Shown piece by piece: positions 9,311 to 16,932 of a DNA stretch of 64,000 bases (position 1 is its first letter; each line of letters begins with the position of its first letter). A program made the position numbers and the translations under genes. This DNA comes from Mycolicibacterium gilvum (GTDB taxonomy: Bacteria; Actinomycetota; Actinomycetes; Mycobacteriales; Mycobacteriaceae): NCBI RefSeq assembly GCF_900454025.1, contig NZ_UGQM01000001.1, positions 1,922,001-1,986,000 on the forward strand, given 5' to 3'. The notes beneath the pieces were generated by a model, which was not told the DNA's origin, did not search any database, and saw only the letters and a program-made list of their open reading frames with translations.

Positions 9311-9342
9311 AGTTGGTAGTACGATTACTATCCTGTACAACT
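9311..9342. promoter_or_regulatory. Candidate GntR operator in divergent promoter
   Basis: The 108 bp between the crotonase operon (minus) and the GntR gene (plus) holds two nested inverted repeats: TAGTA-CGAT-TACTA at 9317-9330, and AGTTG (9311-9315) with CAACT (9338-9342). Short palindromes of this kind are usual for FadR-type GntR proteins. The match to the adjacent regulator is inferred from position only. Confidence 0.45.
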
Positions 9343-9369
9343 TAGCAAGGAAAGGCCGGCTACGGAACA

Positions 9370-10149
9370 GTGTCGTCCAAGGTGCCAGCACAGCGCATTC
9401 GTCAGCCCCGGGTCGCAGAACTCGTGGCTTCGCGGCTGCGCGACGACATCCTGACCGGCCGCCTCAAGGAGGGGGATGTCCTGCCGTCGCAGGAGTCACT
9501 GTTCGCCGAGTTCGGCGTCAGTCCACCGGCGGTGCGGGAGGCGATCCACATCCTGGAGGCCGACGGGCTGATCTCGGTGCGGCGCGGCAACGTCGGAGGG
9601 GCAGTGGTGCACCTGCCGTCGGCCGAACGCACCGCGCAGATGATCAGCATGGTGCTTCAGACACGCGCCGCGACGCCCGGTGACGTCAGCGAGGCCCTGC
9701 TGCACCTTGAGCCCATCTGCGCGGGGATGTGCGCCTCGCGTGAGGACCGCGCGACCGAAGTGGTGCCTCATCTCCAGGCGGCGATCGACGCCCAGGTCGA
9801 GCAGTTCGACAGCCCGTCGCAGTACGTACCCAACGCCCGCAGATTCCACGAGGCGATCGTGTCGCACTGCGGGAACGAACCGATGATCCTGCTGATCGGA
9901 TCGTTACAGGTGATCTGGTCGGCCCACGAATCATCGGTGTGGTCCGACGAGTACCACCCGTCGGACCCGATGGAACCGAAGACCATGCGCGCCGCGCTGC
10001 GGGACCATCAGCGACTTCTCGACGCAATCGCCGAGGGCAACTCCGCGCGGGCGGTGAAGCTGGCCGGCGACCACCTGGCGGCGGCACGGCGTAACACCCT
10101 TGCGGCGGCATCGCAGAAAACCATTGAAGCCAAACTGATCTCGAACTGA
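9370..10149 (+). CDS. GntR-family (FadR subfamily, FCD-type) transcriptional regulator
   Basis: 259 residues. Winged-helix domain at about residues 13-80 (SQESLFAEFGVSPPAVREAI, then RRGNVGGAVV as the wing), followed by a helical FCD domain with RRFHEAIVSHCG and RDHQRLLDAIAEGNSARAVK, which carry the ligand/metal-binding histidines. GTG start at 9370 after AAGGAAAGG. It is divergent from the six-gene ligase/crotonase operon and 12 bases ahead of a crotonase gene on its own strand, so it probably represses both sides until an acyl-CoA or acid inducer binds. It differs in sequence from the GntR at 510-1178. Confidence 0.9.
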   Translation: MSSKVPAQRIRQPRVAELVASRLRDDILTGRLKEGDVLPSQESLFAEFGVSPPAVREAIHILEADGLISVRRGNVGGAVVHLPSAERTAQMISMVLQTRAATPGDVSEALLHLEPICAGMCASREDRATEVVPHLQAAIDAQVEQFDSPSQYVPNARRFHEAIVSHCGNEPMILLIGSLQVIWSAHESSVWSDEYHPSDPMEPKTMRAALRDHQRLLDAIAEGNSARAVKLAGDHLAAARRNTLAAASQKTIEAKLISN

Positions 10150-10161
10150 AGGGTGATCACC

Positions 10162-11046
10162 ATGACCACAACCGACGACGATCGTGTGCTGTTCGATGTC
10201 GACCGGGACACGCGGATCGCGACCATCACGCTCAACAACCCCAAGCAGCGCAACTCCTATGACGCGGCGATGCGAAATCTGTTGGCCCGCCATCTCGACG
10301 AGGTGGCCGAGGACGACGACATCACCGTGGTGCTGCTGCGGGGCGCCGAGGGGGTGTTCAGCACCGGTGCGGACATGAACAACGCCTACGGCTGGTACGG
10401 GCCCGAAGACCCCGCAGGAGCCGGGAAGCCCAGAAAGAGCAGGCCGTCTCAGCGCCGCCGACTGACCGTCGACCGCAAGTCCTTCGGCTTCTATCACAAT
10501 CTGATGGGCTTCCCGAAGGTCACCGTGGGCGAGATCAGCGGATATGCCCTCGGGGGCGGTTTCGAGATGGCGCTGATGACCGACATCTCCGTCATCGCCC
10601 GCGACACCCGGATCGGCATGCCCGCCACCCGCTTCCTCGGGCCTGCGCTTGGCAGCCTGCACCTGTTCTTCCACCGGCTGGGCCCGGTGCAGGCCCGCCG
10701 CCTGCTGCTCACCGGCGACATCATCCGCGCCGCCGACGTCGAGCATCTCGGCGTGTTCACCGAGACGTGCGATGCCGATGCGGTGACCGCCCGCGCGCGG
10801 TACTGGGCGGAGAAAGCCGCCAAGATGCCGGCCGACGGCGTCGTGATCGCCAAGGAGGCTTTCCGCCTCGTCGAACAGAGCCAGGCCTACCAGGGCGAGG
10901 AGGTGGCGAGCTATCTGTTCCACGCCTACGGCACAAACCTGCAGTTCGCCGACGGTGAGTTCAACTTCGTCAAGACCCGCGCCCAGCACGGCACGAAGGA
11001 GGCGTTCCGGCTGCGTGACGAGCATTTCCACGTGCCCGAACCGTGA
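10162..11046 (+). CDS. Crotonase-family protein (enoyl-CoA hydratase/isomerase-like)
   Basis: 294 residues. Crotonase features: TLNNPKQRNSYDAAMRNLLA, oxyanion loop GVFSTGADMNNAYGWYG, GYALGGGFEMALMTDISVIA, then GMPATRFLGPALGSLHLFFH. The first Glu of the hydratase pair is present (GGGFE) but the second position is Ala (GMPATR), so water addition by the standard two-Glu mechanism is doubtful. The ATG at 10162 is chosen over GTG 10153 because AAGGG at 10149-10153 is 8 bases upstream of the ATG, the ideal spacing. Probably cotranscribed with the GntR gene. Confidence 0.88.
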   Translation: MTTTDDDRVLFDVDRDTRIATITLNNPKQRNSYDAAMRNLLARHLDEVAEDDDITVVLLRGAEGVFSTGADMNNAYGWYGPEDPAGAGKPRKSRPSQRRRLTVDRKSFGFYHNLMGFPKVTVGEISGYALGGGFEMALMTDISVIARDTRIGMPATRFLGPALGSLHLFFHRLGPVQARRLLLTGDIIRAADVEHLGVFTETCDADAVTARARYWAEKAAKMPADGVVIAKEAFRLVEQSQAYQGEEVASYLFHAYGTNLQFADGEFNFVKTRAQHGTKEAFRLRDEHFHVPEP

Positions 11047-11060
11047 GTGACCCGCCTCAC

Positions 11061-11081
11061 CTACTGTCAGCGCTACATTAT
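11061..11081. promoter_or_regulatory. Copy of the shared 21-bp operator (upstream of thiolase)
   Basis: CTACTGT-N7-ACATTAT. It matches the nTACTGT-N7-ACnGTAn pattern found at eight other promoters in this window, with one deviation in the right arm. Its right edge is 47 bp upstream of the thiolase start at 11129. Confidence 0.5.
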
Positions 11082-11128
11082 CTGTTAGTTTTGTAACGTC
11101 CGTCTGCCACGAAACCGAGGTCGAGAGC

Positions 11129-12304
11129 ATGTCTACACCCGTCATCGTCGGTGCTGCCAGGACGGCCATCGGCCGCTCGTTCAAGGGCACACTGGTCAAC
11201 ACCCCGCCGGAAACGCTGATCACGACGGTGCTCCCCGAGGTCATCCGCCGTTCCGGCGTCGACCCGGCCGACATCGACGACATCATCTTCGCGGAATCGC
11301 ATTACGGCGGTGGTGATCTGGCGCGCTACGCCGCCGACGCCATCGGACTGCAGCATGTTCCCGGCCAGTCGGTGAACCGGCACTGTGCGGGCAGCCTGAC
11401 CGCGATCGGCAACGCCGCCGCGCAGATCGGCTCCGGGATGGAGCGGGTCATGATCGCCGGAGGGGTGCAGTCGCTGTCGATGACCCCGCTCGTCAACTGG
11501 CGGATCCCGGGCCCGGAGTTGAAGTTCGAAGAGCGCTGGATGCCGCCCACTCACGTCGAGACCCCGGACGCCCCCACCAAGGACATGTCGATCACCGTCG
11601 GCTGGAACACCGCGCAGGCCGCGGGCATCACCCGTGAGGACATGGACGCGTGGGCCGCCCGGTCGCACCAGCGCGCCGTGGCCGCCCAGGACGCCGGGAA
11701 GTTCCTCGACGAGATCGTGCCGCTGAAGGTCGAACAGTTCGACGGTTCGGTGATCGACTTCAGCGTCGACGAGCAACCGCGTCGTGACACCTCCGTCGAG
11801 AAGTTGGCCGGCCTCAAGGTGCTGCACCCCGAGATCGAGGGCTTCTCCATCACCGCCGGCAATGCGAGCGGCACCAACGACGCGGCTGCCGGTGTGGCGC
11901 TGGTCGAGGCTGATTACGCCGCCGCCAACGGACTCACCGTGATGGCCAAGGTCCGGTCCTGGGGTGCGGTGGGCGTGGCCCCCCGCGACACCGGCCTGGG
12001 CGGCGTCAAGGTCATCGGCCGCGTGCTGGACAAGGCGGGCCTCAAGCCGTCCGACGTGACCCTGTGGGAGATCAACGAGGCGTTCGCGTCCGTGCCGATC
12101 GCCGCGGTCCGCGAATACGGCATCGACGAGGAACTGGTCAACTTCTCGGGCAGCGGCTGCAGCCTCGGACATCCGATCGCGGCGTCCGGCGCCCGGATGA
12201 TCACCACCCTGATCTACGAATTGCAGCGCCGCGGTGGTGGCATCGGTGTCGCCGCGATGTGCGCCGGTGGCGGCCAGGGCGGCGGCGTCGTCATCGAGGT
12301 GTAG
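11129..12304 (+). CDS. Thiolase-family acetyl-CoA acyltransferase
   Basis: 391 residues, the standard length of a beta-ketothiolase, which cleaves 3-ketoacyl-CoA with CoA to release acetyl- or propionyl-CoA. Active-site parts are all visible: nucleophilic Cys86 in NRHCAGSL, the NEAFAS segment, GCSLGHPIAASGARM carrying the GHP His, and the second Cys in AAMCAGGGQGGG. This is a complete degradative thiolase, unlike the atypical thiolase-like protein at 22962-24107. It is preceded by one of the nine 21-bp operator copies and followed by a long palindrome at the convergent TetR gene. Confidence 0.95.
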   Translation: MSTPVIVGAARTAIGRSFKGTLVNTPPETLITTVLPEVIRRSGVDPADIDDIIFAESHYGGGDLARYAADAIGLQHVPGQSVNRHCAGSLTAIGNAAAQIGSGMERVMIAGGVQSLSMTPLVNWRIPGPELKFEERWMPPTHVETPDAPTKDMSITVGWNTAQAAGITREDMDAWAARSHQRAVAAQDAGKFLDEIVPLKVEQFDGSVIDFSVDEQPRRDTSVEKLAGLKVLHPEIEGFSITAGNASGTNDAAAGVALVEADYAAANGLTVMAKVRSWGAVGVAPRDTGLGGVKVIGRVLDKAGLKPSDVTLWEINEAFASVPIAAVREYGIDEELVNFSGSGCSLGHPIAASGARMITTLIYELQRRGGGIGVAAMCAGGGQGGGVVIEV

Positions 12305-12318
12305 TCCTCTTCTTCACC

Positions 12319-12381
12319 CGCCGAAATTGCATTCCAGCAGGAGAAGTTCGAGTGATGCCCTGCTGGAATGCAATGTCGGCG
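12319..12381. repeat. Intergenic palindrome family A, copy 1
   Basis: Inverted repeat with 22-nt arms (12319-12340 and 12360-12381; 21 of 22 positions pair) and a 19-nt loop. The arm contains TTGCATTCCAGCAG. It lies between the convergent thiolase and TetR genes and would form a strong hairpin on both strands, so a bidirectional terminator or REP-like role is likely. Related copies are at 22896, 29283, 48908 and, interrupted, at 60081. Confidence 0.85.
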
Positions 12382-12391
12382 GTGAGGGTTT

Positions 12392-13126
12392 TCAGCGTTT
12401 GCGCGCGGGAGCCTTGCGCGTCGTCTTCGCCTTCTCGATCAGCCGGGCGGCGTTCTCCAGGATGCAGTCGAGACCGAATTCGAAGTTGCGGTCGTCGGAC
12501 GCGCTGAGGTGATGCCCCTTCTGCGTCACCGCCGCCAGTAGCGGTGCGGTCTCCGGATCGATCGCCATGGTGTCGTCGATGTCGCCGTGCCCGTCGTCGC
12601 CGGCGAGGTTCTTCTCCCGGAGACGCTGCAGGACCACCGACCCGCGGACGTGGACCGACATCGCCGAATAGGTGTCGAACGCGTCCTCGGGGGAGAGCCC
12701 CGCTTCGACGAGGCTGCCGATGGCCTTCTCCACCTGCTGAACTCCGACCTTGGCCGCACGCGGGCTCAGCGCGGAGCGAATCAGGATCAGGTCGCACAGG
12801 ATCGGATTGCCGTTGAACGTCTTCCGCATCGTGCGCGCGTGGTTCGCCAATGTCTCACGCCAGTCCCTGGCCTCGACATACGGTGTCGCGAACGCATATT
12901 GCCGTAACGCCCGGTCGGTCATCGCATTGAGCAGGTCGTCCTTCTTGCGGAAGTACCAGTAGATGCTCGTGACGCCGACACCGAGGTGCTTACCCAGAAG
13001 CGGCATGCTCAGGTTGTCGATGCCGACCTGCTCCGCGAGCTCGAATGCGCCCTTGATGATGTCGTCGGGATTGATGGAACCGCGTTCGCGGCGTTGACGC
13101 TTCTCCGCGGTCGCCTGTCTTGCCAC
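12392..13126 (-). CDS. TetR-family transcriptional regulator
   Basis: 244 residues. The N-terminal TetR helix-turn-helix is at about residues 20-65 (DIIKGAFELAEQVGIDNLSM, then GVGVTSIYWYFRKKDDLLNA). It is followed by a large helical ligand domain with NGNPILCDLILIRSALSP and a C-terminal TetR-C-like segment ending in a basic tail (KTTRKAPARKR). GTG start at 13126 after GGGAGG. It is divergent from the enoyl-CoA hydratase at 13381, and the 254-bp space holds a good copy of the 21-bp operator found at nine promoters. Only two TetR genes occur in the window and the other faces a different palindrome, so this one is the best candidate for the regulator of the operator set (inference). Confidence 0.9.
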   Translation of the reverse strand: MARQATAEKRQRRERGSINPDDIIKGAFELAEQVGIDNLSMPLLGKHLGVGVTSIYWYFRKKDDLLNAMTDRALRQYAFATPYVEARDWRETLANHARTMRKTFNGNPILCDLILIRSALSPRAAKVGVQQVEKAIGSLVEAGLSPEDAFDTYSAMSVHVRGSVVLQRLREKNLAGDDGHGDIDDTMAIDPETAPLLAAVTQKGHHLSASDDRNFEFGLDCILENAARLIEKAKTTRKAPARKR

Positions 13127-13305
13127 TGCAGGGCACCTCCCTCATTTCAACGGTGTCCACCAAGCCGCAGAACGGCCTGACGGTCGGGAATCTGTCGGTA
13201 GCGCGTGCCCTTACCTGCATCTTTGCATCGGTCTGGAAGCATCGCCGTGAGCGCGACCCTACCGCCTGAGGCGCATCGGGCGGCTGCCGCCGTCGTTCCA
13301 CTCTT

Positions 13306-13326
13306 TTACTGTAAGTCCTATAGTAA
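13306..13326. promoter_or_regulatory. Copy of the shared 21-bp operator (TetR/enoyl-CoA hydratase divergent promoter)
   Basis: TTACTGT-N7-ATAGTAA, arms complementary at 6 of 7 positions. It lies 54 bp upstream of the hydratase start and 179 bp from the TetR start. The rest of the 254-bp intergenic region shows no further feature that I can support. Confidence 0.6.
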
Positions 13327-13380
13327 GCTTTTCCACCTACAGTCTGCGATATCGCACACACGAAAGGTGAAAGGCGACAA

Positions 13381-14142
13381 GTGTCTGACGAGGTTCTGCT
13401 CGAACGCCGTGACCGGGTGCTGATCATCACCATCAATCGTCCCGAGGCGCGCAACGCCTTCAACCTCGCCGTGGCGCAGGGGCTTGCCGACGCGATGGAT
13501 GAGCTCGACGACACCCCCGAGCTGTCGGTCGCGATCATCACCGGCGCAGGCGGCAACTTCTGCGCCGGGATGGACCTCAAGGCGTTCATGGCCGGTGAGG
13601 TTCCGGCGATCGAGGGGCGCGGCATCGGGTTCACCGAACGTCCGCCGCGCAAGCCGCTGATCGCCGCCGTCGAAGGCTATGCACTCGCCGGCGGCACCGA
13701 GATCGTGCTGGCCACCGATCTGATCGTGGCCGCCAAGAACGCGAAGTTCGGTATCCCCGAGGTCAAGCGCGGTCTGGTCGCCGCCGGTGGCGGTCTGCTG
13801 CGGCTGCAGAAGCGGATCCCGTACCAGAAGGCGCTCGAACTCGCGCTCACCGGCGACAGTTTCACCGCCGAGGAGGCTTCGGCATGGGGTTTCGTCAACG
13901 TGCTGACCGAGCCCGGCGGCGCCCTCGACGGTGCGCTCGCCTTGGCCGAACGCATCACGGCCAACGGCCCGCTCGCAGTGGCGGCGACCAAAGAGGTCAT
14001 CGCCAAGTCGGCGGACTGGACCGAGGCCGAGATGTGGAAGAAGCAGGGCGAGATCGTCTTCCCGGTGTTCTCCTCCAAGGATGCGATGGAAGGTGCGACG
14101 GCGTTTGCCGAGAAGCGCAAGCCCAACTGGACGGGAACCTGA
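13381..14142 (+). CDS. Enoyl-CoA hydratase (crotonase with both catalytic Glu)
   Basis: 253 residues. It is the only one of the six crotonases in this window with both hydratase glutamates: GYALAGGTEIVLATD (first Glu) and KFGIPEVKRGLVAAGGGLLRL (second Glu). The oxyanion loop is GNFCAGMDLKAFMAG and the C-terminus FAEKRKPNW is typical. A true trans-2-enoyl-CoA hydratase is therefore likely. GTG start at 13381 with AAAGG 7 bases upstream. It leads a plus-strand operon (SDR, DapA-like aldolase) and is divergent from the TetR gene, with the 21-bp operator in its promoter. Confidence 0.93.
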   Translation: MSDEVLLERRDRVLIITINRPEARNAFNLAVAQGLADAMDELDDTPELSVAIITGAGGNFCAGMDLKAFMAGEVPAIEGRGIGFTERPPRKPLIAAVEGYALAGGTEIVLATDLIVAAKNAKFGIPEVKRGLVAAGGGLLRLQKRIPYQKALELALTGDSFTAEEASAWGFVNVLTEPGGALDGALALAERITANGPLAVAATKEVIAKSADWTEAEMWKKQGEIVFPVFSSKDAMEGATAFAEKRKPNWTGT

Positions 14143-14154
14143 TCTGACCGCGCC

Positions 14155-14952
14155 ATGGACCTAGGTCTGCGGGACGCGACCGTCGTCGTCGTGGGCGGCG
14201 GCCGGGGGATGGGACTGGCGGCCGCGCACTGTTTCGCCGACGACGGCGCGCGGGTCGCGCTGGTGGGCCGCACCCGCGACGTGCTCGACGCGGCGGCTGC
14301 CCAGTTGCGGGAGCGCGGTAGCCCGGATGCGGTCGGCGTGGTGGCCGACTGCGCCGACGAAGCCGCTGTGCAGCGGGCGTTCGGCGAACTCGCAGAACGA
14401 TGGAACGGCGAGTTGAACGTCCTCGTCAACGCCGTCGGGCCGACCGTGCGCGGCACGTTCGATGAACTGGGCGACGCCGATTGGCGCCAGGCCGTCGACG
14501 AGGGTGCGATGGGCATGGTGCGCTGCGTCCGCGCTGCCCTGCCGCTGCTGCGGGCGGCGGAATGGGCGCGCATCGTGAACTTCTCGGCCCATTCGACTCA
14601 GCGCCAGAGCGTCATCCTCCCGGCCTACACCGCGGCCAAGGCGATGGTGACGAGCATCTCGAAGAACCTCTCGCTGCTGCTCGCGCGTGACGAGATCCTG
14701 GTGAACGTGGTCTCGCCTGGCAGCATCGCCTCCGAAGCCCTTGTCGGATGGGCACATTCGGTGGGTGTCGACGGCAGCGACCCTTATGCGCTGATGGCAG
14801 CCATCGACGAGCACTTCGGCCATCCGGCCCACCTGCCGCGGGCCGGCCTACCCACCGAGATCGGGTCCGTCGTCGCGTTCCTCGCCTCGCGGCGCAACTC
14901 GTACATGACCGGCGCCGACATCAACGTCGACGGCGGTTCAGATTTCACGTAG
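14155..14952 (+). CDS. Short-chain dehydrogenase/reductase
   Basis: 265 residues, classical SDR. The cofactor motif VVVGGGRGMGLAAA near the N-terminus has Gly in place of the usual T of TGxxxGxG, NAVG is the NNAG equivalent, the catalytic Ser is in NFSAHS, and the Tyr-Lys pair is in PAYTAAKAM. The C-terminal GADINVDGGSDFT is the usual SDR ending. It starts 12 bases after the hydratase gene, which makes hydroxyacyl-CoA oxidation after hydration a natural role (inference). Confidence 0.9.
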   Translation: MDLGLRDATVVVVGGGRGMGLAAAHCFADDGARVALVGRTRDVLDAAAAQLRERGSPDAVGVVADCADEAAVQRAFGELAERWNGELNVLVNAVGPTVRGTFDELGDADWRQAVDEGAMGMVRCVRAALPLLRAAEWARIVNFSAHSTQRQSVILPAYTAAKAMVTSISKNLSLLLARDEILVNVVSPGSIASEALVGWAHSVGVDGSDPYALMAAIDEHFGHPAHLPRAGLPTEIGSVVAFLASRRNSYMTGADINVDGGSDFT

Positions 14953-14999
14953 CCCTCCTACCGGGGGCCCTTCATCTGATCCACCAGAAGGAGAGCGGG

Positions 15000-16007
15000 A
15001 TGGCGACAGCCGCAGAAGCCCGGGATTGGGCGCGGGTCGCCCTACGCGGTATCGGCGACTCGCTCTACACGCCGTTCTGCGGCGTCGACGGCGACGACAT
15101 CGACTGGGAGGCCTACCGGACGCTGGTGCGGTACTGCGTCGGCGACCTGGGTCACCCGCTGCTGTGGTGCACCAGCGGCATCGCGGAGTTCTGGGCGCTG
15201 ACCCTCGATGAGCGAAAGCGGTTGCTGGAGATCGCGATCGAGGAGGGCCGGGCCGTCAATCCGGACGTGGTGATCCAGGCCTGCACCGCGGCCACCTCGG
15301 CCAAGGACTGCCTCGAACTCACCCGGCACGCCCAGCAGGCGGGTGCGGACATCGTCTACATCCAGACGCCGATGATGGAGACCCATGGCGGTGAGGGTGT
15401 GCTGCGGTTCTTCCACTACATGGCCGAACGCACCGACATCGCGCTCGGCATGTTCAACTCGCCGTCGTCGGGATACGTGCTCACACCGGCCGAAGGGGCC
15501 CGCATCTACGAGGAGATCCCGGCGGTGTGCGCGACCAAGGAGGGCGCATTCCGGCCCGCCGCCAGCCGCATGCTGCACGATCTCGCGCCGGACCTCGTGC
15601 TCTGGGAGTGTGACAAGACCGTCTACCGCGCGGGATGGCTGCGCGAGGGCATCGTCTGCGCCGCCCAGCTGGGCACCGCCGGCTACCTGTTCGAAACACC
15701 TCGGCGCCCGATATTTACCGAGTACTGGGAGTTGATCGTCGCCGGTGAATTGATCGAGGCGATGGACTTCGCACGCGAGTCCGGGCTCGATCAATTCGAC
15801 CTCGACATGGGGTCGTGGTTCACCTGTTACCCCGGGCGTGCGGACTACTTCACACACTGGGGTGGGGCGTTCAAGTTCGCGGCGTCGGTACTGGGGCTCC
15901 CGATCGGTGCGTATCCGCATTCGCGGCCACCCCAGGCAGAGCTTCCTGACTTGGCGCAGAACCAGATTCGCGCCGCTTACCGTCACCTCGGTCTGATCGA
16001 CGGATAG
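15000..16007 (+). CDS. DapA-superfamily aldolase/hydratase (not lysine biosynthesis)
   Basis: 335 residues, TIM-barrel of the dihydrodipicolinate synthase / N-acetylneuraminate lyase superfamily, which uses a Schiff-base lysine on pyruvate-like substrates. The lysine is Lys180 in CATKEG. The Tyr usually seen in YNxP is Phe152 here (MFNSPSSG), so proton relay must differ from DapA. A long Trp/Phe-rich C-terminal region (GSWFTCYPGRADYFTHWGG) exceeds the standard 290-300 residue length. ATG at 15000 after AGAAGGAGA; in-frame upstream codons overlap the SDR gene. In a catabolic operon, aldol cleavage or hydration of a ring-opened intermediate is a reasonable guess, comparable to hydratase-aldolases of aromatic pathways. 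Confidence 0.82.
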   Translation: MATAAEARDWARVALRGIGDSLYTPFCGVDGDDIDWEAYRTLVRYCVGDLGHPLLWCTSGIAEFWALTLDERKRLLEIAIEEGRAVNPDVVIQACTAATSAKDCLELTRHAQQAGADIVYIQTPMMETHGGEGVLRFFHYMAERTDIALGMFNSPSSGYVLTPAEGARIYEEIPAVCATKEGAFRPAASRMLHDLAPDLVLWECDKTVYRAGWLREGIVCAAQLGTAGYLFETPRRPIFTEYWELIVAGELIEAMDFARESGLDQFDLDMGSWFTCYPGRADYFTHWGGAFKFAASVLGLPIGAYPHSRPPQAELPDLAQNQIRAAYRHLGLIDG

Positions 16008-16032
16008 TGGGTCCGCATCGTTGCGAGCGGGG

Positions 16033-16053
16033 CTACCGATAGGTGTACAGTAT
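16033..16053. promoter_or_regulatory. Copy of the shared 21-bp operator (upstream of crotonase operon)
   Basis: CTACCGA-N7-ACAGTAT; the right arm is perfect to consensus and the left arm has two deviations. Its right edge is 30 bp upstream of the GTG start at 16084, in the 76-bp gap after the DapA-like gene, and probably overlaps the promoter of the six-gene operon that follows. Confidence 0.45.
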
Positions 16054-16083
16054 GGTCATTCATCAAGCTGAGGAGGTCTGCCG

Positions 16084-16932
16084 GTGAGTGCTGTCGACCG
16101 CGCTGTCGATCGCCGTGCCGAGCCGGTCCTGTTCGATCTTCACGACAGTGGCGTCGCCGTGTTGACACTGAACCGGCCGGATCGGATGAACTCCTGGGGC
16201 GGCGGCCTGGCGCGCGCGTTCTACGAGTGCATCGACCGAGCCGAGGGGGATCCGGACGTCCGCGTCATCGTGCTCACCGGCAACGGCCGCGCGTTCTGCG
16301 CCGGCGCCGACATGGGCGACCTCGACTCGATCAGCGGAGCTTCTGATTCCAGCGATACCGACGTCACCCAGCTCGTCGGCGAACGTCATCCGCACTTCGT
16401 GACACAGTTGCGCACGCCGATCATCGCGGCGATCAACGGGGCATGCGCGGGCATCGGGCTGACTCAGGCCCTGATGTGCGACGTGCGGTTCGCGGCGGCG
16501 GGCGCGAAATTCACCACCGCGTTCTCCCGGCGCGGCCTGATCGCCGAGTACGGCATCTCCTGGATCCTGCCCCGCATCGTCGGCTGGGGCGCCGCACAGG
16601 ATCTGCTGCTGTCGGGACGCACGTTCTACGCCGAGGAGGCCAAGTCGCTCGGCCTGGTCAACGACGTCGTCGCCCCCGACGAGCTGATGGCCCACACGCT
16701 GTCCTACGCCGAGGACATGGCACGCAACTGCGCACCGAGTTCGATGGCGGTGATCAAGCGACAGCTCCACAAAGACGCTTTGCGAAACCTGCACGACGCC
16801 AGTGCCGAGGCAGAGACACTGATGCACGAGTCCATGCTCCGGCCCGATTTCATCGAGGGCATCACCGCCTTCTTCGAAAAGCGCCCGCCCAGCTTTCCGC
16901 CATTGAGCACTCAGAAGGAGGAGACGCCATGA
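16084..16932 (+). CDS. Crotonase-family protein (enoyl-CoA hydratase/isomerase-like)
   Basis: 282 residues. Crotonase fold with TLNRPDRMNSWGGGLARAFY, oxyanion loop RAFCAGADMGDLDS, GACAGIGLTQALMCDVRFAA, FTTAFSRRGLIAEYG and C-terminal FFEKRPPSFP. Neither hydratase Glu is present: T-Q follows GIGL, and FTTAF stands at the PE position. The RRGLIAEYG(I)SW segment is typical of mycobacterial crotonases annotated as hydratases without biochemical support. GTG start with GAGGAGG. Its stop overlaps the amidohydrolase start (ATGA), so the two are translationally coupled. Confidence 0.88.
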   Translation: MSAVDRAVDRRAEPVLFDLHDSGVAVLTLNRPDRMNSWGGGLARAFYECIDRAEGDPDVRVIVLTGNGRAFCAGADMGDLDSISGASDSSDTDVTQLVGERHPHFVTQLRTPIIAAINGACAGIGLTQALMCDVRFAAAGAKFTTAFSRRGLIAEYGISWILPRIVGWGAAQDLLLSGRTFYAEEAKSLGLVNDVVAPDELMAHTLSYAEDMARNCAPSSMAVIKRQLHKDALRNLHDASAEAETLMHESMLRPDFIEGITAFFEKRPPSFPPLSTQKEETP

